Source: an uncultured bacterium (GTDB lineage: Bacteria; Patescibacteriota; Minisyncoccia; Phycocordibacterales; UBA918). From it: a stretch of DNA of 40,740 nucleotides. This document shows positions 30,367 to 38,574 of the stretch, in pieces; position 1 is the first letter of the stretch, and the number at the start of each line of letters is the position of its first letter. The stretch covers positions 1 through 40,740 of the forward strand of contig CATMPJ010000005.1 in NCBI GenBank assembly GCA_950073265.1. The letters are read 5' to 3'. The translations under genes and the position numbers were made by a program. The notes under the pieces were generated by a model. The model had not been told where the DNA came from. It was given only the letters and a program-made list of their open reading frames with translations, and did no database searches.

Positions 30367-30462
30367 TAATGTAAAGCAAATATCTTCTCGTGGGTTTGAT
30401 TTGTTCTTTGAAAGAGAGGAGTTGCGGTCGAAGTTATTCATAACCATCTTTCACCACACGCC

Positions 30463-30714
30463 ATGGCAACAAAAAAGAAAGTAGCTAAAAAGCCAGCTAA
30501 GAAAACTGTAAAGAAGGTAGCTAAGAAAACTGTAAAGCGAAAGCCAGCAGCAAAAAAAGCTACAAAGAAGACAGCTAAGAAAGCAGCTAAGAAAGCTCCT
30601 GCAAAAAAGAAGCCAGCTAAGAAAGTAGCGAAGAAAGCTCCTGCAAAGAAAAAAGCAGCAGCTAAGAAGCCTGCTAAGAAAGCTGCAAAAAAGACAACTC
30701 GTCGAAAAAAGTAA
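30463..30714 (+). CDS. Histone H1-like lysine/alanine repeat DNA-binding protein
   Basis: MATKKKVAKKPAKKTVKKVAKKTVKRKPAAKKATKKTAKKAAKK... Confidence 0.85.
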   Translation: MATKKKVAKKPAKKTVKKVAKKTVKRKPAAKKATKKTAKKAAKKAPAKKKPAKKVAKKAPAKKKAAAKKPAKKAAKKTTRRKK

Positions 30715-30757
30715 GCACCGCGCAGCCGGTTCGCCGGCTCCGCGTAAAACTTATTGC

Positions 30758-30791
30758 GTAAAAGGCCGCCCCGATAGGGGCGGCCTTTTAC
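30758..30791. terminator. Strong bidirectional terminator
   Basis: GTAAAAGGCCGCCCC-GATA-GGGGCGGCCTTTTAC, 15-bp perfect arms. Confidence 0.92.
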
Positions 30792-30832
30792 GGCTTTATA
30801 TATATGCCAAAAAAGGCTATACTTGGCCCATT

Positions 30833-33349
30833 ATGTCATTTTTAGATAGATTTTTTGGCCCAACGTACGATAAGGAATTAAAGAAGATTCGCCCTCTTGT
30901 TACTAAAATAAACGCTCTTGAAGAGTCCTATAAAGATATTCCAACCGAGGAATTACCTGCCAAAGTAGCGGCACTTAAAGAAAAAGTTAAAAAACACGAT
31001 GATTTAGACTCGGTACTGCCCGAGATGTTCGCTTTGGTGCGTGAAAGCGCAAAGCGTACACTCAGTATGCGTCACTATGATGTGCAGTTGATTGGCGGAA
31101 TTATTTTGCATCGCGGCAAAATAACTGAAATGCGCACGGGTGAAGGTAAGACACTGGTTGCAACACTGCCGGCTTCACTAAATGCGCTCTTAGGTAAGGG
31201 TGTGCACGTGGTGACGGTAAACGATTATTTGGCCCGCCGCGACGCTGTTTGGATGGGGCAAGTCTACAATGGACTCGGTTTTTCTGTCGGAGTGATTAAC
31301 CATGGTCAGTCATATCTCTACGACCCTGATCATCAAGATAAAGATGAAGAGCGTGATGAGCACGGTTCATTTAAAGTGGTGTACGATTTCTTGCGACCGT
31401 GTACCAGACAGGAAGCGTATCAAGCTGACATCACCTACGGTACCAACAGCGAGTTCGGTTTTGATTATCTGCGTGACAATATCGAATACGAAACTGAACG
31501 CTTGCGCCAACACAATCACGCCTACGCAATTGTCGACGAAATTGACTCTATTCTGATTGACGAAGCCCGAACACCACTCATTATTTCTGCGCCAGCTGCT
31601 GACACTGAAAATTTGTACCCAACCTTTGCCGAAATCGCAAAAGTACTGAAGGAGGATGAGCACTACACCGTGGATGAAAAGCTGAAAGCTATCGCTCTAA
31701 CCGACGCTGGTATTGAAGTTGCTGAAAAAATGCTGGGTGTAGAAAATATCTATACTGACAAAGGTATTCGTTACGTGCATCATCTAGAGACAGCAGTTAA
31801 GGCAAAAGCTCTCTTTACCAACGACAAGGAATATGTAGTACGCGATGGAGAAGTGGTCATTGTTGATGAATTTACGGGGCGAATGCAGCCTGGTCGGCGC
31901 TGGAGCGATGGCTTACATCAAGCAGTTGAAGCTAAAGAAGGTGTCCCGATTCAAAAGGAATCCAAGACATTTGCCTCAATTACCTACCAAAATTATTTCC
32001 GCATGTACGATAAATTATCGGGCATGACCGGTACCGCGCTGACTTCGCAAGAAGAGTTTTACACGGTATATGACCTTGAGGTTATTCCGGTACCGACCAA
32101 TATTCCGGTGGCGCGAATCGATGAAAACGATCTTATTTACCAGAATGAAGCCGGGAAGTTTAAAGCGATCATAAAGCGCGTTAAGGAAATACATGAGACA
32201 GGGCAGCCGATACTGATTGGTACCGCCTCGATTGAGTCAAACGAACGACTCGCACAAGCCCTCAGTAAGGCTGGCATTACCTATCAAATGCTTAATGCTA
32301 AAAATCACGAACGGGAAGGCGAAATCATTGCTGAGGCTGGTAAAGTGGGCGCGGTGACAATCGCCACCAACATGGCTGGTCGAGGAGTCGACATTAAATT
32401 AGGTGGTCCTGATGCTACCAAGGAGGAAGCGGAAAAAGTAAAAGAGCTCGGCGGATTGTTTGTGCTTGGTACTGAACGCCACGAAGCACGCCGAATCGAC
32501 AACCAGCTGCGAGGACGATCTGGTCGGCAGGGTGATAAAGGTAGAACGCAATTCTACGTATCAATGGACGACGCCCTCATGCGTGTCTTTGGTGGTGAGC
32601 GGGTTAAGAATCTCATGGGTACCTTTAAGATTCCAGAAGACGAACCAATCCAAATGGGGATGATTTCACGTACCCTTGAAAGCGCTCAGACTAAAATTGA
32701 AGGCTTTCACTTTGATTCTCGTAAACAAATACTGGCGTACGATGATGTATTAAACCAGCACCGTCAAAACATTTATGCCCGAAGGCGCAAGCTCCTGCTC
32801 AAAGATGCAGAAGAAGTACAAGCGGTCCTAGACGAAGTTATCGCTATTGAACCAGGTCTTGAAGCAGTTATTGAAGCAAAGAAGCAAGAGTTTGGTGAAG
32901 AACAGTTTATGGATGTCTTCCGACGCCTGACACTGCAGATGATTGATACGCTTTGGGTAGAACACTTGGAAGTGATGGGATACACACGCTCCAACGTCGG
33001 TTTGCGCGCCTACGGCCAGCGTGATCCACTCATTGAGTACCGAAAGGAGGGGACTCGCTTATTTAAAGAAATGGAAAGCGCTATCATTGGTCGAATTGCT
33101 GAAGTGCTTCCACGGGTACAGCCAAAAGTAGTCCAAAAGGATGAGGAAGAGATGAAGCAGGAAGCTCGGGCTGCACAGCAATCTGCCGGTCGCACCGCTG
33201 AGTCAAAACAGCAAAATCAAACGGTAGTCAAAGAGCAAACACCTAACCGTAATGACATGGTTGTTATTACCAAGGGTGAGGAGACACAAGAGCTCAAGTA
33301 TAAAAAAGCCGAACCTCTCTTAGAGGAAGGCTGGACTATTGTGAAGTGA
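30833..33349 (+). CDS. secA: Preprotein translocase ATPase SecA
   Basis: MRTGEGKTLVATLPASLNAL, VHVVTVNDYLARRDAVWMG, NMAGRGVDIKLGG, LRGRSGRQGDKGRTQFYVSMDDALMR. Confidence 0.97.
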   Translation: MSFLDRFFGPTYDKELKKIRPLVTKINALEESYKDIPTEELPAKVAALKEKVKKHDDLDSVLPEMFALVRESAKRTLSMRHYDVQLIGGIILHRGKITEMRTGEGKTLVATLPASLNALLGKGVHVVTVNDYLARRDAVWMGQVYNGLGFSVGVINHGQSYLYDPDHQDKDEERDEHGSFKVVYDFLRPCTRQEAYQADITYGTNSEFGFDYLRDNIEYETERLRQHNHAYAIVDEIDSILIDEARTPLIISAPAADTENLYPTFAEIAKVLKEDEHYTVDEKLKAIALTDAGIEVAEKMLGVENIYTDKGIRYVHHLETAVKAKALFTNDKEYVVRDGEVVIVDEFTGRMQPGRRWSDGLHQAVEAKEGVPIQKESKTFASITYQNYFRMYDKLSGMTGTALTSQEEFYTVYDLEVIPVPTNIPVARIDENDLIYQNEAGKFKAIIKRVKEIHETGQPILIGTASIESNERLAQALSKAGITYQMLNAKNHEREGEIIAEAGKVGAVTIATNMAGRGVDIKLGGPDATKEEAEKVKELGGLFVLGTERHEARRIDNQLRGRSGRQGDKGRTQFYVSMDDALMRVFGGERVKNLMGTFKIPEDEPIQMGMISRTLESAQTKIEGFHFDSRKQILAYDDVLNQHRQNIYARRRKLLLKDAEEVQAVLDEVIAIEPGLEAVIEAKKQEFGEEQFMDVFRRLTLQMIDTLWVEHLEVMGYTRSNVGLRAYGQRDPLIEYRKEGTRLFKEMESAIIGRIAEVLPRVQPKVVQKDEEEMKQEARAAQQSAGRTAESKQQNQTVVKEQTPNRNDMVVITKGEETQELKYKKAEPLLEEGWTIVK

Positions 33350-33382
33350 AATAGTCACGACTGACAACTAAATACACTACTG

Positions 33383-33412
33383 TAAAAACTACCTGTTAAC
33401 AGGTAGTTTTTA
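33383..33412. terminator. Loopless 30-bp palindrome; bidirectional terminator between convergent secA and the TrpR-like gene
   Basis: TAAAAACTACCTGTT|AACAGGTAGTTTTTA; last 3 nt are the stop codon of the minus-strand gene. Confidence 0.75.
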
Positions 33413-33808
33413 GTGAAGAGTTCGCTTAAGTAACCGGCTACGCGCTTTGCTGCTACCGGCCGAGAGAGTAAAATCTTTTAACAAATCAAGGAATTCATTT
33501 TTTTGTTTCTGGGGCACACAAGAGATTAGCTTCACAAATTTCCCATCGAGGTACTGACTATAAATTCTTTGGGCAGTAGAGACGCTGATGCCTGTTCTTG
33601 AGGCTACGGTATACGGAGCTTTTCCTTCTTCAAACATAAATATACTAGCCATTCTTTTTACTAACATGATTTGCTCACTTTCAGTAAGTAGTCCCGACAT
33701 GAAATATTCTGAGTTAGACAATTTCAGCGCAGAAATAATATTCATGAATTGACGGTAGGCCTCGGTATATTTTTTGTCATGTAATTTTGGTTTAGATACG
33801 TTGGTCAC
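33410..33808 (-). CDS. TrpR/YerC-YecD family HTH protein
   Basis: LLTESEQIMLVKRMASIFMFEEGKAPYTVASRTGISVSTAQRIYSQYL; GTG start 8 nt after TGgTATACT. Confidence 0.8.
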   Translation of the reverse strand: MTNVSKPKLHDKKYTEAYRQFMNIISALKLSNSEYFMSGLLTESEQIMLVKRMASIFMFEEGKAPYTVASRTGISVSTAQRIYSQYLDGKFVKLISCVPQKQKNEFLDLLKDFTLSAGSSKARSRLLKRTLH

Positions 33809-33832
33809 ACAAACTCAGTATACCAAATACTC

Positions 33833-33872
33833 TTTCCCGCCCCCTACCTGTTAACAGGTAGGGGGCGGGAAA
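33833..33872. promoter_or_regulatory. Perfect 40-bp palindrome in a divergent promoter region; candidate operator
   Basis: TTTCCCGCCCCCTACCTGTT|AACAGGTAGGGGGCGGGAAA; covers the -35 region expected for the TrpR-like gene; no adjacent T-run. Confidence 0.7.
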
Positions 33873-33877
33873 AATTG

Positions 33878-33906
33878 TTTACAACAAGAGGGTAGCTAGA
33901 TAGAAT
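33878..33906 (+). promoter_or_regulatory. Promoter of the holin-IV/YvlD-like gene
   Basis: TTTACA (33878-33883), 17-nt spacer, TAGAAT (33901-33906), ATG at 33915. Confidence 0.6.
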
Positions 33907-33914
33907 AACTTGAT

Positions 33915-34253
33915 ATGAATATAATTTTACGAATTTTATTATCAGCGCTTACCTTGCTCGTTATTGCGTACTTCGTTCCAGGTATCGCAGTGGATGGAGT
34001 ATACATCGCCATCATCGCAGCAATTGTGCTCGGCATCTTGAATGCAGTAGTGCGCCCAGTCCTTTTGGTGTTGACGCTACCGATTACATTGCTAACACTC
34101 GGACTGTTTGCGTTTGTAATAAATGGCTTGTTGTTTTGGTTTGCGGCGTCCTTCCTTGAAGGCTTCTCAGTCTCAGGATTCTGGACTGCACTCATGGGTT
34201 CGCTCCTCATGACACTTGCTAGCATGTTGAGTAACAAACTCTTGAAAGATTAG
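33915..34253 (+). CDS. Phage holin superfamily IV / YvlD-like 4-TM membrane protein
   Basis: MNIILRILLSALTLLVIAYFVPGIAVDGVYIAIIAAIVLGILNAVVRPVLLVLTLPITLLTLGLFAFVINGLLFW. Confidence 0.85.
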   Translation: MNIILRILLSALTLLVIAYFVPGIAVDGVYIAIIAAIVLGILNAVVRPVLLVLTLPITLLTLGLFAFVINGLLFWFAASFLEGFSVSGFWTALMGSLLMTLASMLSNKLLKD

Positions 34254-34281
34254 ATAAAGATTTAATAAGAAAATATAACTG

Positions 34282-34305
34282 AAGCCGAGCCGTTAAGCTC
34301 GGCTT
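34282..34305 (+). terminator. Hairpin terminator before obg
   Basis: AAGCCGAGC-CGTTAA-GCTCGGCTT followed by a T-rich tract. Confidence 0.7.
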
Positions 34306-34339
34306 TGACTTTTGGCGGTAGGTTAGGTAGCGTAGGGCT

Positions 34340-35323
34340 ATGTTTGTCGATGAAATAACAATTTATGCTAAAGCCGGTAACGGTGGCAATGGTGTCGTGC
34401 GGTGGCGACAAGAGAAATTTAGACCAAAAGGAGGCCCAGCCGGAGGCGACGGCGGTCACGGCGGTGATGTGTATGTGGAGGCGGTTAAAGATTTAAATTA
34501 CCTGTCAAAGTACACCGGTAACAAGGAATTTACTGCTGAAAACGGTGGTAACGGCCTTAAGAATAGCCTGGAAGGTAAGAACGGGGAGGACCTGTATATT
34601 AAGGTTCCTGTTGGTTCGCGCATCACAGATGTGGCGCGTGGTCGACGCTTTGAACTACTGACTGATGGAGAGACCCAGCGCATCCTGAAAGGTGGTTCAG
34701 GCGGGCTTGGTAACGAGCATTTCAAATCATCTACCAACACCACCCCAACCCAATCGACTGAAGGCAAAGAAGGAGAGAGCGGAGAGTTCTTAATTGAGGT
34801 TGCCTTGGTTGTTGATGTTGGTTTAGTTGGTTTACCAAACGCTGGCAAGTCAACGCTCTTGAATAACCTAACCAACGCCAAGTCACGTATCGGTGCTTAT
34901 CCGTTCACGACTCTTGAGCCACACTTGGGTGACTGTTACGGAATAACGATTGCGGATATCCCGGGTCTCATTAGCGGTGCAGCCGCAGGGAAGGGTCTCG
35001 GACATACGTTTCTACGGCATGTGTCACGCACGAAAATGTTACTACACCTTGTGTCGCTTGAGGAAGAAGACCCTGCTCAGTCGTATTATACCATTCGAGA
35101 AGAGCTATCTCAGTATAAAGAAAGTCTAGACGAAAAGGAAGAATGGATTATTTTAACTAAAAAAGACCTTGTAAATAAAGCTAAAATTGACTCAGTGTTC
35201 CAAGACCTTGCAAAAACCAAGAATCGTGTGTTTGTATTAAGCCAGGACGACCCTGATTCAGTGAAAGAACTCCAGGATGCGCTTGTTTCTCATGTACGAG
35301 GCACGTACAATAGTGCCACTTAG
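34340..35323 (+). CDS. obg: Obg family GTPase
   Basis: MFVDEITIYAKAGNGGNGVVRWRQEKFRPKGGPAGGDGGHGGDVY; GLPNAGKSTLLNNLT; DIPGLI. Confidence 0.95.
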   Translation: MFVDEITIYAKAGNGGNGVVRWRQEKFRPKGGPAGGDGGHGGDVYVEAVKDLNYLSKYTGNKEFTAENGGNGLKNSLEGKNGEDLYIKVPVGSRITDVARGRRFELLTDGETQRILKGGSGGLGNEHFKSSTNTTPTQSTEGKEGESGEFLIEVALVVDVGLVGLPNAGKSTLLNNLTNAKSRIGAYPFTTLEPHLGDCYGITIADIPGLISGAAAGKGLGHTFLRHVSRTKMLLHLVSLEEEDPAQSYYTIREELSQYKESLDEKEEWIILTKKDLVNKAKIDSVFQDLAKTKNRVFVLSQDDPDSVKELQDALVSHVRGTYNSAT

Positions 35324-35325
35324 TT

Positions 35326-36711
35326 ATGTCATACAAAGCAACAATCGGTTTGGAGGTGCATGCTGAACTGAAAACAACAAGCAAAATGTTTTGCGGCTGC
35401 GAAAACAACCCGCATCATGCCGAACCAAACACTCACACCTGTCCAGTTTGTCTAGCACATCCGGGCACATTGCCGGTACCAAACAAAAAAGCCATCGAGA
35501 TGGTCTTGCTTTTTGGTAGAGCAGTCGACGCTACGCCAGCAACGTACTCAGAGTTCGACAGGAAAAATTATTTTTATCCAGATATTCCAAAAGCATACCA
35601 AATCAGTCAGTATAAATTTCCGTTTCTAACTGGTGGGTCACTTTGCGAAGTTGCACTGACTCGAGTGCATCTGGAGGAAGACACTGCTCGAAGTATTCAT
35701 GACAAAGGGGAAGACAGTTTAGTCGACTTCAACCGAGCTGGAGTTCCACTCATGGAGTTGGTCACCGAACCGGTAATCCATGATGCAAAAACTGCCGGCA
35801 ACTTTGCACGGGAATTACAATTGATGCTTCGAACGTTACATATATCTGACGCAAATATGGAACGAGGAGAGATGCGAGTCGAAGCTAATATTTCTGTTTC
35901 AAAAACTGACGAGCTGGGTACAAAGGTAGAAGTCAAAAATCTCAACTCATTTAAATCCGTGGAAGCAGCAATTGAGTATGAGATCGCTCGACACATTGCT
36001 GCCCTAGAGTCGGGAGAAGTGTTGCAGCAAGAAACAAGAGGTTGGGATGAAGTAAAACTGCGAACGTTCAGCCAACGCAGCAAAGAAACAGCCAAAGATT
36101 ATCGCTATTTTCCTGACCCAGATATCCCAAAAATTGACGTTTCTCGAGTTCGTCTAGACGAGATAATGCCTAAATTACCCGCTCAATTAAGGAATGACTA
36201 CCGAGAACTTGGGATTAAAGACGAGCAGATTGAAATCATAATCTCGGATCGAAATCGAGCAGATTTCTTTGAGGAAACGCTCTCAGCAACTCCAAAACCT
36301 GACCCAATTTTAGCGGCGAACTACCTCACATCTGATGTGCTTGGTGTGGTTGAGGGGAGTGGTAGAACGATTAGTGAGTACTCTGCAGACTACTTCGCAG
36401 AACTTATCGTGATGCTAACGGAAAAGCGTATAAATTCACGTACTGCAAAAGACCTTATTCCTGAGCTCTTTATTGGTGGCACTTCACCAGAAGAAATGGT
36501 CCGAGAGCGCGGCTTGGGACAAGTGAGTGATGTGACAGAACTGCGCACCATATTAGAGAAGGTGATTACAGAAAACGAATCGGTGGCTACCGAGTTCAAA
36601 GAGGGTAAGGATGCCGCAATGAACTTCCTGGTTGGACAGGGAATGAAGGCCACTAGAGGCGCTGCTGATCCGGCACTTCTGAAAGAAATCATTACCGGGA
36701 TACTTCGCTAG
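35326..36711 (+). CDS. gatB: Asp-tRNA(Asn)/Glu-tRNA(Gln) amidotransferase subunit B
   Basis: IGLEVHAELKTTSKMFCGC; CPVCLAHPGTLPVPNKKAI; DFNRAGVPLMELVTEP; KDYRYFPDPDIP. Confidence 0.95.
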   Translation: MSYKATIGLEVHAELKTTSKMFCGCENNPHHAEPNTHTCPVCLAHPGTLPVPNKKAIEMVLLFGRAVDATPATYSEFDRKNYFYPDIPKAYQISQYKFPFLTGGSLCEVALTRVHLEEDTARSIHDKGEDSLVDFNRAGVPLMELVTEPVIHDAKTAGNFARELQLMLRTLHISDANMERGEMRVEANISVSKTDELGTKVEVKNLNSFKSVEAAIEYEIARHIAALESGEVLQQETRGWDEVKLRTFSQRSKETAKDYRYFPDPDIPKIDVSRVRLDEIMPKLPAQLRNDYRELGIKDEQIEIIISDRNRADFFEETLSATPKPDPILAANYLTSDVLGVVEGSGRTISEYSADYFAELIVMLTEKRINSRTAKDLIPELFIGGTSPEEMVRERGLGQVSDVTELRTILEKVITENESVATEFKEGKDAAMNFLVGQGMKATRGAADPALLKEIITGILR

Positions 36712-36797
36712 TTGTCCCCAGATTGTCCCCAAAATAGCTTTATATAGCTGAGTATCTCGGATAGCCGAGGGTGATGAGTGTGTTATGATTACGGTTA

Positions 36798-37793
36798 GTG
36801 GACTCCATTACGCACAAAGGAAAAGAGTATAAGAAAGTCGCGATCTTAGCCAAGGAATTTAATTACACTGCCGACTACATCGGACAGCTTTGTCGTGAAG
36901 ACAAAGTGGATGCCCGACTAGTGGGGCGTGCTTGGTATGTGTATCCAGAGTCGCTCCGTGAGCACAAGAAAGGAAGATATCAAGACGACTTTACACCACC
37001 TCACCAAGAAGAAAATAAGTCAGGAGGAGAGGAGGAATCAACTGCGCCAATAAAAGAAAGAATTGCGGTAGAGCCGGTGCGAACCAACAAAACAGTCAAA
37101 ATAATCAAGCATATCAAGCGTTCGTACCAAGATATGCCAGTTAAGTATGAGGCAGATGAAGGCTCTCTTATACCCGCGGTTGTCAAACCTCGGACAGAAA
37201 GCTTATCCGTTCCTAAGCAGTCAGAAGTAGATTTACCGGGAGATAGCCAAACCAATGCGGTGGCAATACAGCGACCGGCTGAAGCAGTAATAACGGAAGA
37301 ATCTACTGAAAAGCACGCTGAGCAGAGATCGACTGGCAAAGTAGAGATACATATAGAAGAGGAGCGCTCAGCAACGGGAGAACCTGACCAAGAGACAGTT
37401 GAGATTGATATTAATAAAGTAACCGAAACACCCGCTGAAACGGTGGCGATTCATGTCCGCAAAGCTCCAGAAAAGCTAGTAAAATATAGCCAAAACGCTC
37501 ATCTTCGGTCTTACGAGACACTGTCTGAAACCTTACCGGCACAGAAGATGTCTTTCCATCCTACAGTGGTACAGCAGGTCAAAAAAGGAGCAATTGCGGT
37601 CAAAAAACCAGCTTCAAAACGTGTCTCGGCAGTGTTTTCGCTAATAATCATAGTTTTTGCCCTCCTCACGAGCTTTGGATTACTCTTCTTGGGTACAGAA
37701 ACGACCGCTGGAGCAGAGTCGATGACCGTCACTTTCTTCTTTGACACGTCCTTGTTTGAGAGATTTTATACATATAGTGTTTTCCCCATTTAG
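36798..37793 (+). CDS. N-terminal HTH, long linker, C-terminal single-TM protein
   Basis: GTG start; YKKVAILAKEFNYTADYIGQLCREDKVDARLVGRAWYVYPESLREHKK; TM VFSLIIIVFALLTSFGLLFLG near the C terminus. Confidence 0.7.
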   Translation: MDSITHKGKEYKKVAILAKEFNYTADYIGQLCREDKVDARLVGRAWYVYPESLREHKKGRYQDDFTPPHQEENKSGGEEESTAPIKERIAVEPVRTNKTVKIIKHIKRSYQDMPVKYEADEGSLIPAVVKPRTESLSVPKQSEVDLPGDSQTNAVAIQRPAEAVITEESTEKHAEQRSTGKVEIHIEEERSATGEPDQETVEIDINKVTETPAETVAIHVRKAPEKLVKYSQNAHLRSYETLSETLPAQKMSFHPTVVQQVKKGAIAVKKPASKRVSAVFSLIIIVFALLTSFGLLFLGTETTAGAESMTVTFFFDTSLFERFYTYSVFPI

Positions 37794-37808
37794 GACACCA
37801 CTAAGACG

Positions 37809-37839
37809 CGTTTTACCTATATAATTTATAGGTAAAACG
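37809..37839. promoter_or_regulatory. Perfect 13-bp inverted repeat overlapping a TATAAT element
   Basis: CGTTTTACCTATA-TAATT-TATAGGTAAAACG; TATAAT at 37820-37825. Confidence 0.7.
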
Positions 37840-37845
37840 TAGTTC

Positions 37846-38574
37846 ATGTCCCATAGCCTAGAGATAGATAAAAAAGCAATGTACGACATTCGCTCGGCCT
37901 CGCAAGAGACCGGGTATTCGCGGGACCACATCACAACTCTGGCGCGTGCGCAAAAAATTGTCGCCACTCAAGTGGGTCGACACTGGTACGTAGACCTGGA
38001 CTCTTTGCGGCAGTACGCAAAAATCACCGAGCTCGAACAACAGATAAAGCAAAAGCACCTCAGTGAGGAAAGGCGACTGACTCGAGAAATCTCGCAGCAG
38101 GTGGACACTGCTCGTCAGCGACAAAGTGAGGCAAGAATCTCTCACCACAAGACAGCCAAGCAAGCAATGGTGACCATGGCGGCTGCTTTTGTATTGATGC
38201 TTGGTGGCGTGGGATTGTTTGGTCACGATTTGCTTACTGTTGGAAACACGCAAATGCTCAGTGCAGCCACTGCACCAGCTTTTCTTGAGCCGGTGTCAGT
38301 TAAGCAAAGTGGTGCGGTGCAGCTCGGGGATGAGATGGTGCCAGCTTCAACATCCTTTACCGATGGCGCGATTGAGGTGCGACAGCTAGCGGACGAAGAG
38401 GAAGCGATAGTCTTGCTCCCAAAAAATCTTGCCACGTCAACAGCGGTATTTTCAGATGAGGTGGAAGTGGTGACGGCGAGTGATGGTAGCTCACGTCTGG
38501 TGCCGGTTGGGCAATCGCCAGAAGGAGGGGTGCCGTTTGTGGTTTTGCCAGTTAGTGAAGTGAAGACACCATGA
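37846..38574 (+). CDS. N-terminal HTH, single-TM protein; paralogous in architecture to the preceding CDS
   Basis: MYDIRSASQETGYSRDHITTLARAQKIVATQVGRHWYVDLDSLRQYAK; TM MVTMAAAFVLMLGGVGLFGHDLL. Confidence 0.7.
   Translation: MSHSLEIDKKAMYDIRSASQETGYSRDHITTLARAQKIVATQVGRHWYVDLDSLRQYAKITELEQQIKQKHLSEERRLTREISQQVDTARQRQSEARISHHKTAKQAMVTMAAAFVLMLGGVGLFGHDLLTVGNTQMLSAATAPAFLEPVSVKQSGAVQLGDEMVPASTSFTDGAIEVRQLADEEEAIVLLPKNLATSTAVFSDEVEVVTASDGSSRLVPVGQSPEGGVPFVVLPVSEVKTP

Noticed and set aside
36712-36735. Direct repeat TTGTCCCCAgaTTGTCCCCAaa after gatB
   Set aside because: Only two short copies; no structural or regulatory context strong enough to claim.
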